Source: Streptomyces radicis
Lineage (GTDB): Bacteria; Actinomycetota; Actinomycetes; Streptomycetales; Streptomycetaceae
Assembly: GCF_003626575.1 (NCBI RefSeq)
Contig: NZ_RBDY01000008.1
Location: forward strand, 62,001-126,000
Length of the DNA: 64,000 bases
Reading direction: 5' to 3'
The notes beneath the pieces were generated by a model. It was not told where the DNA came from, made no database searches, and saw only the letters and a list, made by a program, of their open reading frames with translations. This document shows, piece after piece, positions 33,415 to 41,992 of this stretch. How positions within the stretch are numbered: position 1 is the stretch's first letter; each line of letters starts with the position of its first letter. A program made the position numbers and the translations under genes.

Positions 33415-35357
33415 GGTACCGCCCCAGCAGCCGCACCAGGAAGACCGCCGTGGGCACCGGCATCGCGCTGCTGCTCGCCGCGCTCAACGCCCCCGCCGCG
33501 CTGAGCTTCGCGCAGGACCGGATCCACGAGTACCGGATCTCGCGCCCCGGCTACCAGGCCGAGTACGGCGCGTGGGACGTCGTGGACGTGCCCGAGGAGT
33601 TCCGCGCGAACGCCATCCACGCCGCCCTGCTGCGCACCGGGAAGGTGCTGCTCATCGCGGGCTCGGGCAACAAGGAGGACGAGTTCGACGCGGGCTCCTT
33701 CCGCTCCGTCCTGTGGGACCCCGAGGAGAACACGTTCAGCGAGGTTCCCACGCCCGATGACCTCTTCTGCGCCGGGCACGCCGCGCTGCCCGACGGCCGG
33801 CTGCTGGTCGCCGGGGGCACGGCCCGTTACGAGGTGCTCGGCGACGCCGTCACCCACGCGGGCGGGGCGATGCTGCTGAAGAACGAGGACCCCGACCGCG
33901 GGCACGACCTCCCGAAGGGCACCCGGCTGCGCTCGCCATCGGGCCGGGAGTACGTGACCGAGGCGGCCGTCACCGTGCCGCCCGCCGCCAAGCGCGCCGT
34001 CGGCGGCGGGGCGGAGATCACCGCGGCCGAGGCCAGGGTCTTCGTGGTGGCCGTGGACGAGGGCGAGAAGGGCGTCACTGAGGACCCGGCGCAGTACGGC
34101 GTCGTCGGCCTCACCGGCGAGGACGCCGACAACCTCTACGGACTCGCCGGTCCCCTCACCCTGGACGACCAGGACTTCCAGGGCATCGACGCCGCCTACG
34201 AGTTCGACCCCGAGGCCGAGCGGTACGTCCCGGTCGACCCGATGGCCGAGGCCCGCTGGTACCCGACACTGACGACGCTGCCCGACGGCCGGGTGCTGAC
34301 CGTCTCGGGCCTCGACGAGATCGGCGAGGTCGTCCCCGGCGTCAACGAGATCTACGACCCCGCCACCAAGACCTGGTCGCCGGGGCCCGAGCGCTACTTC
34401 CCCACCTACCCCGCGCTCTTCCTCACCCGCGGCGGCGAGCTCTTCTACACCGGCTCCAACGCGGGCTACGGGCCCGCGGACCAGGGCCGCGCTCCTGGCC
34501 TGTGGGACCTGGAGACCAACACGTTCACCGAGGTCGGCGGCCTCACCGACCCCGACCAGCTGGAGACGTCGGCCTCGCTCCTGCTGCCCCCGGCCCAGGA
34601 CCAGCGCTTCATGGTGCTGGGCGGCGGCGGGGTCGGCGAGTCCGAGAAGTCCACCGAGCGCACCGCGCTCATCGACCTCGACGAGGAGAGCCCCGCCTAC
34701 CGCGACGGACCCCCGCTGCCCCAGGGCACCCGCTACCTCAGCAGCGTGATCCTGCCCGATGACACCGTCTTCACCTCGGGCGGCTCCGAGGGCTACCGGG
34801 GCCGCGGCGAGAGCGACATCCTCATGGCGCAGTTCTATGACCCCGAGGCCAACGCGTTCCGCCCCGCCGCCGCCCCCACCGTCGGCCGCAACTACCACTC
34901 CGAGGCGCTGCTGCTGCCCGACGGGCGGGTCGCGACGTTCGGCTCCGACCCGCTGTTCGGCGACAGGAAGGGCACGCGCACGGGCGAGTTCGAGAAGCGC
35001 GTCGAGGTCTACACCCCGCCCTATCTCAAGGGCGGCCGCGAGGAGACCAGGCCCACGCTGGGCGCGGGGCCCGAGCGCGCCGCGCTCGGCGCCACCGCGA
35101 CCTTCGCCACCGACCACGCGGAGCGGATCGCCGGGGCCCGGCTGATGCGGCCGAGCGCCGTCACCCACACCACCGACGTCGAGCAGCGCTCGATCCGGCT
35201 CGATGTCGCGCTCGACGTCGAACGCGGCGCGGGCGAGGCCACGTTCACCCTCCCCGATGACCCCTCCCTGGCGCCGCCCGGCTGGTACATGCTCTTCGCG
35301 ACCGACGAGGAGGGCACGCCGTCCGAGGCGAAGTGGATCCGGATCGGCGGCGCGTGA
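33411..35357 (+). CDS. glxA: Radical copper oxidase GlxA (galactose-oxidase-like)
   Basis: A 648-residue secreted or anchored copper radical oxidase. A signal anchor lies at about 12-33. The probable cross-link pair is C120 (DDLFCAGHAALPDGR) and Y284 (RWYPTLTTLPDGRV). Further copper ligands are Y495-H496 (GRNYHSEALLLPDGR) and H586 (PSAVTHTTDVEQRS). Repeated kelch-type LPDGRxL blades and the C-terminal PPGWYMLFA complete the fold. In S. lividans GlxA is needed for deposition of the CslA glycan at tips and for morphogenesis. Overlap with cslA indicates co-translation. Confidence 0.92.
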   Translation: MRYRPSSRTRKTAVGTGIALLLAALNAPAALSFAQDRIHEYRISRPGYQAEYGAWDVVDVPEEFRANAIHAALLRTGKVLLIAGSGNKEDEFDAGSFRSVLWDPEENTFSEVPTPDDLFCAGHAALPDGRLLVAGGTARYEVLGDAVTHAGGAMLLKNEDPDRGHDLPKGTRLRSPSGREYVTEAAVTVPPAAKRAVGGGAEITAAEARVFVVAVDEGEKGVTEDPAQYGVVGLTGEDADNLYGLAGPLTLDDQDFQGIDAAYEFDPEAERYVPVDPMAEARWYPTLTTLPDGRVLTVSGLDEIGEVVPGVNEIYDPATKTWSPGPERYFPTYPALFLTRGGELFYTGSNAGYGPADQGRAPGLWDLETNTFTEVGGLTDPDQLETSASLLLPPAQDQRFMVLGGGGVGESEKSTERTALIDLDEESPAYRDGPPLPQGTRYLSSVILPDDTVFTSGGSEGYRGRGESDILMAQFYDPEANAFRPAAAPTVGRNYHSEALLLPDGRVATFGSDPLFGDRKGTRTGEFEKRVEVYTPPYLKGGREETRPTLGAGPERAALGATATFATDHAERIAGARLMRPSAVTHTTDVEQRSIRLDVALDVERGAGEATFTLPDDPSLAPPGWYMLFATDEEGTPSEAKWIRIGGA

Positions 35358-35360
35358 GGC

Positions 35361-36380
35361 TCAGCCGGAGTCGCGCGCCAGGCCCAGCGCGTACGCGGGC
35401 CACCAGCGCCCCGCGGGCGGGCCGCCGCGGCACTCGCCGTCGGACTCCCCCGGCCGCTTGACCCACAGGAACGCGTCCACCAGCGGGTCCCCCGTGTCGG
35501 TGGTCGGCGGGGTGCCGAGGGCGCGGCCCGGCGGGTTGCACCAGGGCTCGGCGTCGCCTTCGAAGGGGCCGTTGCCGTTGCGGCTGGTGTCGACGACGAA
35601 GTGCGCGCCGCCGAGCAGCCCCGAGAGATCGCGGCCATAGGCGGTGCTGGCGTCGAGCGTCTCGAAGTTGGCCACGTTCAGCGCGAAGCCGTCCGCGCGC
35701 GCCACCCCCGCGCGCCCCAACGCCTCCGCGAGCCGGTCGGGGTCGGTGATCCAGCCGGGGTTCCCCGCGTCCAGGTAGACCCGGGTGCGTGGCCCGGCCT
35801 TGAGGGCGTCCACCGCGGCGGCGAGCAGCTGGAAGCGCTCGTCCACATACCGCGGATCCGTGCAGCCGTCGGCCGTGTGCGGCACCGCGTCGGGCTCGAG
35901 CACCACGACCGCCTCGGCGTCCCCGATCGCCCCGGCGAACGACCCGATCCACCGCTCGTACGCCGCCCCGTCCGCCGCGCCGCCCCGCGAGTACCGGCCG
36001 CAGTCGCGGTGCGGGATGTTGTACGCCACCAGCACGGCCGTCCTGCCCGCGTCGGTGGCCGCGTCCACGACCGCCCGCACCCGGGGTGCCGGGTCCTCGT
36101 CGCCCGGCGGCCACGTCGCCAGCGGCTGCTCGGCGATGCGGCGCACGAGCGCGGCGTCATCGGCGCGCCCCTCGTCCTCCCACTCCCGCACCTGCCGGGC
36201 CGCCGGGCTCTCGGGGTCCACCCAGAACGTCCCCGACTCCTCGCCCGCCGCGCCGCTGGCCTCCCCGCCCTGGCCACGCGGTGACCCCTCGCCCCCTGAG
36301 GAACAGCCGAGGGCCAGGACGCCGAGCAGGGCGACGGACAGGGAGCCGAGCCGCGTGACACGGCGGAGGGGGCCGTACAT
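35361..36380 (-). CDS. Glycoside hydrolase family 6 lipoprotein (CslZ-like endoglucanase)
   Basis: A 339-residue lipoprotein with lipobox LALGC (C26). The GH6 catalytic domain includes AVLVAYNIPHRDCGRYSRGG, AVVVLEPDAVPH (catalytic Asp region), VYLDAGNPGW, NVANFETLD and DTSRNGNGP, all typical of family 6 cellulases. A GH6 enzyme encoded after glxA is known as CslZ in S. lividans. Here the gene is convergent with glxA, with only 3 bp between stops. No good ribosome site precedes the ATG, but no other start is available. Confidence 0.88.
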   Translation of the reverse strand: MYGPLRRVTRLGSLSVALLGVLALGCSSGGEGSPRGQGGEASGAAGEESGTFWVDPESPAARQVREWEDEGRADDAALVRRIAEQPLATWPPGDEDPAPRVRAVVDAATDAGRTAVLVAYNIPHRDCGRYSRGGAADGAAYERWIGSFAGAIGDAEAVVVLEPDAVPHTADGCTDPRYVDERFQLLAAAVDALKAGPRTRVYLDAGNPGWITDPDRLAEALGRAGVARADGFALNVANFETLDASTAYGRDLSGLLGGAHFVVDTSRNGNGPFEGDAEPWCNPPGRALGTPPTTDTGDPLVDAFLWVKRPGESDGECRGGPPAGRWWPAYALGLARDSG

Positions 36381-36461
36381 GGCGTCATCGTGTCATGACG
36401 GTCCGTGGCCGAAGGTCAGCGGCGCCACGGCCGGTATGACTAAGCCGGTAGGGTCACCGAC

Positions 36462-37007
36462 GTGTCCAAGCCGCTCAGTCTGCCCTTCGATCCGATCGCC
36501 CGCGCCGACGACCTGTGGGAACGGCGCTGGGGTTCTGTGCCGTCCATGGCCGCGATCACCTCGATCATGCGGGCCCACCAGATCCTGCTCGCCGAGGTCG
36601 ACGCGGTGGTCAAGCCGTACGGGCTCACGTTCGCCCGGTACGAGGCGCTGGTCCTGCTGACCTTCAGCAGGGCGGGTGAGCTGCCCATGTCCAAGATCGG
36701 CGAGCGGCTCATGGTCCACCCCACGTCCGTCACCAACACCGTCGACCGCCTGGTGCGTTCGGGCCTGGTCACCAAGCGCCCCAACCCCAACGACGGCCGC
36801 GGCACGCTCGCCTCCATCACCGAGGAGGGGCGGCGGGTGTGCGAGGCGGCGACCCGTGACCTGATGGCGATGGACTTCGGCCTCGGCGCCTACGACTCCG
36901 ACGAGTGCCGGGAGATCTTCGCGCTGCTGCGGCCGCTGCGCGTGGCGGCCAGGGACTTCGAGGGCGCGCCCGCGAGCGCGGGGGCCGGGGAGGATCGCCC
37001 CGATTGA
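36462..37007 (+). CDS. MarR-family transcriptional regulator
   Basis: A 181-residue MarR regulator. The HTH covers about 55-125 (LTFARYEALVLLTFSRAGEL, then GERLMVHPTSVTNTVDRLVR and RPNPNDGRGTLASITEEG). GTG at 36462 starts MSKPLSLPFDPI and is the only reasonable start. It precedes a DUF3817 gene by 18 bp in the same direction, so the pair is an operon. It is only distantly similar to the MarR at 30.6 kb. Confidence 0.9.
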   Translation: MSKPLSLPFDPIARADDLWERRWGSVPSMAAITSIMRAHQILLAEVDAVVKPYGLTFARYEALVLLTFSRAGELPMSKIGERLMVHPTSVTNTVDRLVRSGLVTKRPNPNDGRGTLASITEEGRRVCEAATRDLMAMDFGLGAYDSDECREIFALLRPLRVAARDFEGAPASAGAGEDRPD

Positions 37008-37016
37008 CCCGATAGG
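36998..37016. promoter_or_regulatory. Candidate MarR operator upstream of DUF3817 gene (copy 2)
   Basis: CCCCGATTGACCCGATAGG spans the stop codon of the marR gene and the gap before the DUF3817 gene. It shares 16 of 19 bases with the sequence upstream of the first DUF3817 gene. Coding constraint explains only part of it. Confidence 0.3.
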
Positions 37017-37025
37017 CTCACCCGC

Positions 37026-37364
37026 ATGAAACGGAGTGTGCTCACGCGGTACCGCGTCATGGCCTATGTCACCGCGGTGATGCTGCTGGTCCTGTGCACC
37101 TGCATGGTCTTCAAGTACGGCTTCGACCGGGGTGAGGACCTCACCCTCATGGTCTCCCAGGTGCACGGCCTGCTGTTCATGGTCTACCTGGTGTTCGCGT
37201 TCGACCTCGGGCACAAGGCCCGGTGGCCGTTCGGGAAGCTGCTCTGGGTGCTGCTCTCCGGGACGATCCCGTTCGCGGCGTTCGTCGTCGAGCGGCGGAT
37301 CAGGGCCGAGGTCGCGCCGCTCATCGACGCCGACGACCAGCCCGCCCAGCCGGTCAACGCGTAG
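37026..37364 (+). CDS. DUF3817 membrane protein
   Basis: A 112-residue paralogue of the protein at 31149. It has three hydrophobic segments (AYVTAVMLLVLCTCMVF, HGLLFMVYLVFAFDL and LLWVLLSGTIPFAAFVVE), with FVVERRIRAEV at the end of the core. It follows the MarR gene by 18 bp. Function unknown. Confidence 0.87.
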   Translation: MKRSVLTRYRVMAYVTAVMLLVLCTCMVFKYGFDRGEDLTLMVSQVHGLLFMVYLVFAFDLGHKARWPFGKLLWVLLSGTIPFAAFVVERRIRAEVAPLIDADDQPAQPVNA

Positions 37365-37449
37365 CCGAGGCGCCCCCCGGGTGCCGCCCCCGGTTCTTCC
37401 GGGGGTCTTCGGCTCGACTCTTACTAGGACGTCCAAGTAAATTGGCCGC

Positions 37450-39150
37450 ATGGACGCACACGACATCGCGGCGGGCCGCCGTCGCTGGCAGGCCCGCTTT
37501 GACGCGGCCCGCACCCGGGACGCCGACTTCACCACGCTCTCAGGCGACCCCGTGGAGCCCGTGTACGGACCGCGCCCCACCGACCGGTACGAGGGCTTCG
37601 AGCGCATCGGCTGGCCGGGGGAGTTCCCGTTCACCCGCGGCCTCTACCCCACCGGGTACCGCGGCAGGACGTGGACGATCCGCCAGTTCGCCGGCTTCGG
37701 GAACGCCGAGCAGACCAACGAGCGGTACCGCATGATCCTCGCCGCGGGTGGCGGCGGGCTCTCCGTGGCGTTCGACATGCCGACCCTGATGGGCCGCGAC
37801 TCCGACGACCCGCGCTCGCTCGGCGAGGTGGGCCACTGCGGGGTGGCCATCGACTCGGCCGCCGACATGGACGTCCTCTTCCGCGGCATCCCGCTGGGCG
37901 AGGTCACCACGTCGATGACGATCAGCGGCCCCGCCGTTCCCCTCTTCTGCATGTACCTCGTCGCCGCCGAGCGGCAGGGCGTGGACGTCGCCACGCTCGA
38001 CGGCACGCTCCAGACCGACATCTTCAAGGAGTACATCGCGCAGAAGGAGTGGCTGTTCGCGCCCGAGCCCCATCTGCGGCTGATCGGCGACCTGATGGAG
38101 TTCTGCGCGGAGCGCGTCCCCGCGTACAAGCCGCTCTCGGTCTCCGGGTACCACATCAGGGAGGCCGGGTCCACGGCCGCGCAGGAGCTGGCCTACACGC
38201 TGGCCGACGGCTTCGGCTATGTGGAGCTCGGGCTCAGCAGGGGCCTCGACGTCAACCGTTTCGCGCCCGGCCTCTCCTTCTTCTTCGACGCGCACCTCGA
38301 CTTCTTCGAGGAGATCGCCAAGTTCCGCGCGGCGCGCCGGATCTGGGCCCGCTGGATGCGCGACGTCTACGGCGCGACGTCGGAGCGGGCGCAGTGGCTG
38401 CGCTTCCACACCCAGACCGCGGGCGTCTCGCTGACCGCGCAGCAGCCGTACAACAACGTCGTGCGCACCGCCGTCGAGGCGCTGTCCGCCGTCCTGGGCG
38501 GCACCAACTCCCTGCACACCAACGCCCTGGACGAGACCCTGGCCCTGCCGAGCGAGCGCGCCGCCGAGATCGCGCTGCGCACGCAGCAGGTGCTGATGGA
38601 GGAGACCGGCGTCACCAACGTCGCCGACCCGCTGGGCGGCTCGTGGTACGTCGAGCAGCTGACCGACCGGATCGAGGCGGACGCCGAGAAGATCTTCGCC
38701 GAGATCGCCGAGCGCGGCAGGCGCGCCGTCCCCGACGGGCACTTCCCGGTGGGGCCGATCACCTCGGGGCTGCTCAGCGGCATCGAGGACGGCTGGTTCA
38801 CCGGGCGGATCGCGGAGTCCGCGTTCCGCTACCAACAGGCCCTCGAGAAGGGGGACAAGCGCGTCGTCGGCGTCAACGCCCACACCGGGTCCGTCACCGA
38901 GGACCTGGAGATCCTCCGCGTCAGCCACGAGGTGGAGCGCGAGCAGGTGCGCGCCTTGGCCGACCGGCGCGCCGGGCGCGACGAGGCCGCGGTGCGCGCC
39001 GGTCTCGACGGGCTGCTCGGCGCGGCACGTTCGGGCGCGAACATGATCGAGCCCATGCTCACCGCCGTCCGCGCCGAGGCGACGCTCGGCGAGATCTGCG
39101 GCGTCCTGCGCGACGAGTGGGGCACCTGGACCGAGCCGGCGGGCTTCTAG
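37450..39150 (+). CDS. icmA: Isobutyryl-CoA mutase large subunit IcmA
   Basis: A 566-residue AdoCbl-dependent acyl-CoA mutase large subunit, the length of characterised IcmA. F80 (TIRQFAGFG) and Q198 (EYIAQKE) occupy the two positions where isobutyryl-CoA mutase has Phe/Gln and methylmalonyl-CoA mutase has Tyr/Arg, so the substrate is read as butyryl/isobutyryl-Co[21 protein letters not shown] and [20 protein letters not shown] are conserved. The B12-binding domain is absent, so a separate IcmB small subunit is required; none is encoded in this window. ATG at 37450 starts [13 protein letters not shown]. Confidence 0.94.
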   Translation: MDAHDIAAGRRRWQARFDAARTRDADFTTLSGDPVEPVYGPRPTDRYEGFERIGWPGEFPFTRGLYPTGYRGRTWTIRQFAGFGNAEQTNERYRMILAAGGGGLSVAFDMPTLMGRDSDDPRSLGEVGHCGVAIDSAADMDVLFRGIPLGEVTTSMTISGPAVPLFCMYLVAAERQGVDVATLDGTLQTDIFKEYIAQKEWLFAPEPHLRLIGDLMEFCAERVPAYKPLSVSGYHIREAGSTAAQELAYTLADGFGYVELGLSRGLDVNRFAPGLSFFFDAHLDFFEEIAKFRAARRIWARWMRDVYGATSERAQWLRFHTQTAGVSLTAQQPYNNVVRTAVEALSAVLGGTNSLHTNALDETLALPSERAAEIALRTQQVLMEETGVTNVADPLGGSWYVEQLTDRIEADAEKIFAEIAERGRRAVPDGHFPVGPITSGLLSGIEDGWFTGRIAESAFRYQQALEKGDKRVVGVNAHTGSVTEDLEILRVSHEVEREQVRALADRRAGRDEAAVRAGLDGLLGAARSGANMIEPMLTAVRAEATLGEICGVLRDEWGTWTEPAGF

Positions 39151-39220
39151 TGCGGGCATCGGTGCGGGCTCGGGCCGGGGGCCGTACCCGAACGGCTCGC
39201 GGAGGAGGGAGACTGGTGCC

Positions 39221-40201
39221 ATGCAGCCACGCAATGTGTCCATGAGCGGAGCCGTTGACCTCTCCGCGGTGAAGGCGGCCGCAGAGGCCAAGCAGAAGGC
39301 GGAGCAGGCCCGCGCTCAGCGGGCGGCGGCCCAGTCCGACGGCGGGCAGCAGGCGGCCCAGGTGTCGCTGGTGATCGACGTCGACGAGGCGGGCTTCGAG
39401 CGCGACGTGATCCAGCGGAGCGCGGAGGTGCCGGTCGTCATCGACTTCTGGGCGGACTGGTGTCAGCCCTGCAAGCAGCTGAGCCCGATCCTCGAGCGGC
39501 TGGCCGCCGAGTACGGCGGGCGGTTCGTGCTCGCCAAGATCGACGTCGACGCGAACCAGATGCTCTTCCAGCAGTTCGGCGTGCAGGGCATCCCCGCGGT
39601 CTTCGCGGTGATCGCCGGGCAGGCGCTGCCCCTCTTCCAGGGCGCCGCGCCCGAGCCCCAGGTGCGCCAGGTGCTCGACCAGCTGATCGCCGCGGCCGAG
39701 CAGCGCTTCGGCATCGTCGGCGCCCCGGTCGACCCCGACCAGGCGCAGGCCGTGGCCGAGGCGCAGCAGGCCGTGCCCGCCGTTCCCGACAACCCCGCGC
39801 TCGCCGCCGCCCACGCCGCGCTCGACTCGGGCGACCTCGGCGGCGCGATCACCGCCTACGAGAACGTCCTGTCGGACGAGCCCGCGAACGAGGAGGCCAA
39901 GCTCGGCCTCGCCCAGGCGCAGCTGCTGAGCCGGGTGCGGGACGTGGACGCGGAGCGGGTGCGCAAGGACGCCGCCGAGCGCCCCGACGACATCGCCGCC
40001 CAACTGGCCGTCGCCGACCTGGACCTGCTCGGCGGCCATGTCGAGGACGCGTTCGGCAGGCTGGTCGGCGCGGTGCAGCGCTCGGTGGGCGATGACCGCG
40101 ACACCGCGCGGGTGCGGCTCCTCGAGCTGTTCGAGGTCGTGGGCGCGGAGGACCCCAGGGTGGTCGCCGCGCGCGGCGCCCTGGCCCGTGTGCTCTTCTG
40201 A
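39221..40201 (+). CDS. Thioredoxin-domain TPR protein (CnoX/YbbN-like)
   Basis: A 326-residue cytoplasmic protein. A helical Ala/Gln/Lys-rich start is followed by a thioredoxin fold (about 48-155) with active site WCQPC (C81, C84) and GVQGIPAVFAVIAG. The C-terminal half is TPR-like (NPALAAAHAALDSGDLGGAI, NEEAKLGLAQAQLL). The arrangement matches YbbN/CnoX co-chaperones, although those of E. coli lack an intact CxxC. A strong GGAGGAGGGAGA precedes the ATG at 39221. The role may be disulfide or chaperone linked. Confidence 0.9.
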   Translation: MQPRNVSMSGAVDLSAVKAAAEAKQKAEQARAQRAAAQSDGGQQAAQVSLVIDVDEAGFERDVIQRSAEVPVVIDFWADWCQPCKQLSPILERLAAEYGGRFVLAKIDVDANQMLFQQFGVQGIPAVFAVIAGQALPLFQGAAPEPQVRQVLDQLIAAAEQRFGIVGAPVDPDQAQAVAEAQQAVPAVPDNPALAAAHAALDSGDLGGAITAYENVLSDEPANEEAKLGLAQAQLLSRVRDVDAERVRKDAAERPDDIAAQLAVADLDLLGGHVEDAFGRLVGAVQRSVGDDRDTARVRLLELFEVVGAEDPRVVAARGALARVLF

Positions 40202-40226
40202 GCCGACTGTCCCTCATCAACAGTAC

Positions 40227-40266
40227 GGCGGCCACGCTTTACCAAAACTTGGTAAACGTGGCCGCC
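40227..40266 (+). terminator. Strong stem-loop terminator
   Basis: GGCGGCCACGCTTTACCAA pairs with TTGGTAAACGTGGCCGCC across a 3-base loop, with one bulged C: 18 base pairs. It begins 26 bp after the thioredoxin/TPR stop codon. It has no T-tract, as is common in Streptomyces. Confidence 0.85.
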
Positions 40267-40667
40267 ATCACATTGCGTGATGTCCGCCGGACGTTTCCCC
40301 GGGATTACGTCCGATTGGTTCTCCCGTGGGTCTTTCGCGGCCGTGCACCCCGCGTGGGGGATGGGGGGCGTTCTCCACCGGATGACCACACCGCTATTAC
40401 CGGCAAGTAACGAACCCCTTGTGTGAATCCGTGAGATGCACCACGATCGGCCAAGCCGATGGAGCCACGCCTCGGCCTCGGATCAGGGGGGTTCCCGTCA
40501 GCCGGCGGGACCTGGTCCCCGCGAGCCGCGCTACCCCCACGGCGGCCAGTGGCTGTCTCCGGGGTGCAGTCCGGCGGCAACGCGCTTCTCCTCTCCTGAC
40601 GCAGGACGCCTGCTGACCACAGATCGGCCCGCCGTACGGAGATGTTCGTCCGAGAAGGAGGAAAGTC
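40267..40667 (+). other. Long leader or promoter region before DUF6230 gene
   Basis: About 400 bp without a gene. It contains the small perfect hairpin ATCGGC-CAA-GCCGAT at 40446-40460, relatively AT-rich DNA near 40390-40420 (CGCTATTACCGGCAAGTAAC), and a strong AAGGAGG just before the ATG at 40668. It may be a long 5' UTR, but it matches no riboswitch class that I recognise. Confidence 0.5.
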
Positions 40668-41285
40668 ATGGAGTCACAGGCTCGCGGCGGCACCAGATGG
40701 CGGCGTTTCGGGCTGGTCATGGTGCCGAGCGTGGCCGCGACAGCTGTCATCGGCGTCGCGCTCTCCCAGGGCGCGCTCGCCGCTTCGTTCGCGGTGTCGG
40801 GTCAGGAATTCAAGGTCAGCGCCGATCAGTTGGTCGGCGAGGGGTTCGTCCAGTACGGCACGGTCGTCCGGCCGGCCGGGGGCGAGCCTCGGGCCGTCGC
40901 GGTGTCGGCGTTCGACAGCGCCGACATCACCGACCTCTGCCAGTCGGTGGTGATCCCGGGGATTCCCTTCCTCGGCGAGGTCACCGTCAGGATCCGCGCC
41001 GGGACCGACCCGGGCAATCCGGTGGAGGCCGAGAACCTGTTCATCGACCTCGAACAGCTCAACGCCGACGCCGAGTTCACCAACATCGACATCGGTGTGA
41101 GCGTCGACGAGACCACCAAGGGGCCGACCCCGTCGGGCGAGACCGTGCCCGGTTCGTTCGCGCAGCAGGCCGACCGTGCGGTGCTCACGGGTATCCAGCA
41201 GACCGCTTGGGCCACTTCGGCCGGGACGTTCAAGCTCAGCGATCTCAGCCTGAGCCTGCACAGAGGCGAGAACGAATGCTTCTGA
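40668..41285 (+). CDS. DUF6230 family exported protein
   Basis: A 205-residue protein with a basic N-terminus and a signal-like segment (VMVPSVAATAVIGVALSQGALA, ending near residue 40). The rest is beta-rich (ASFAVSGQEFKVSADQLVGE, SDLSLSLHR). Relatives have been labelled cholesterol esterase, but no Ser-His-Asp triad is visible, so I treat that label as unsupported. ATG at 40668 follows AGAAGGAGGAAAGTC. It is followed by a DUF6114 gene and an acidic exported protein, a grouping I recall from other Streptomyces. Confidence 0.82.
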   Translation: MESQARGGTRWRRFGLVMVPSVAATAVIGVALSQGALAASFAVSGQEFKVSADQLVGEGFVQYGTVVRPAGGEPRAVAVSAFDSADITDLCQSVVIPGIPFLGEVTVRIRAGTDPGNPVEAENLFIDLEQLNADAEFTNIDIGVSVDETTKGPTPSGETVPGSFAQQADRAVLTGIQQTAWATSAGTFKLSDLSLSLHRGENECF

Positions 41286-41419
41286 CGGCGTAGTCGTCGC
41301 CTGGGGCGGAGCCGGAGTGCCGTCTTCGCCCCGGGGGGCCGAACGCCGCGCGGGGCGCGCGGCCGGCCGCCGTATCGTGCATCCCGCTACTGAACCGTGC
41401 CACCAGGGGAGTACGTGCT

Positions 41420-41992
41420 GTGAGCACCAACACCGAGGGACTGTCCATCGTTTCGATCCTCGCCCGGGTCCGTGTCGGCTTCCGGCACTTCCGGTGGGGT
41501 CGGCCGTTCTGGGCGGGTCTCTTCACCATGATCGCCGGGCTGCCCATCGGCTACTTCCCTTACCGCTATGTCACCTTCGGCGATCTGACGATCCGTATGG
41601 CCACCACGGCGGGCGCCGGGTCCCTGGTCATCGGCGTCCTGCTGGTCGTGCTCGGGCTGACCATGTGGTTCCAGCCGCACGTCCGAATATTCGCGGGCGT
41701 CGCGGCGATCCTGCTGGCCCTGGTCTCCCTGATCGTGTCCAACTTCGGTGGTTTCGTGGTGGGTTACCTGTTCGGTCTGGTCGGCGGCGGCATGAGCGTG
41801 GCGTGGATGCCGGGGGACAGGGCCGCGGCCACGTCGGCCGAGGCGGCCGAGGCGCCAGGCGCGCCGGCGAAGCCGGTCCGCTCCGAGGCGAGAGAGACGC
41901 CGCCGGGAACGGGCAGCGTGCTGGCGGGCTTCGAAGCGACCGCACCCGAGGGCGCGAGGGAAGTGGGGAAGGGGATGCGACGTGCCGAGTGA
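41420..41992 (+). CDS. DUF6114 membrane protein
   Basis: A 190-residue membrane protein with about four hydrophobic segments between residues 30 and 125 (FWAGLFTMIAGLPIGYFPY, SLVIGVLLVVLGLTMWF, IFAGVAAILLALVSLIVSNF). The cytoplasmic C-terminus is Ala/Glu/Pro-rich. GTG at 41420 is the start. Its end overlaps the next gene by 11 bp, indicating coupling. It lies 134 bp after the DUF6230 gene. Function unknown. Confidence 0.82.
   Translation: MSTNTEGLSIVSILARVRVGFRHFRWGRPFWAGLFTMIAGLPIGYFPYRYVTFGDLTIRMATTAGAGSLVIGVLLVVLGLTMWFQPHVRIFAGVAAILLALVSLIVSNFGGFVVGYLFGLVGGGMSVAWMPGDRAAATSAEAAEAPGAPAKPVRSEARETPPGTGSVLAGFEATAPEGAREVGKGMRRAE

Noticed and set aside
40267..40667. Riboswitch (cobalamin or c-di-AMP type) in the DUF6230 leader
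   Set aside because: I could not match the conserved core of any class that I know; only a small hairpin is certain.
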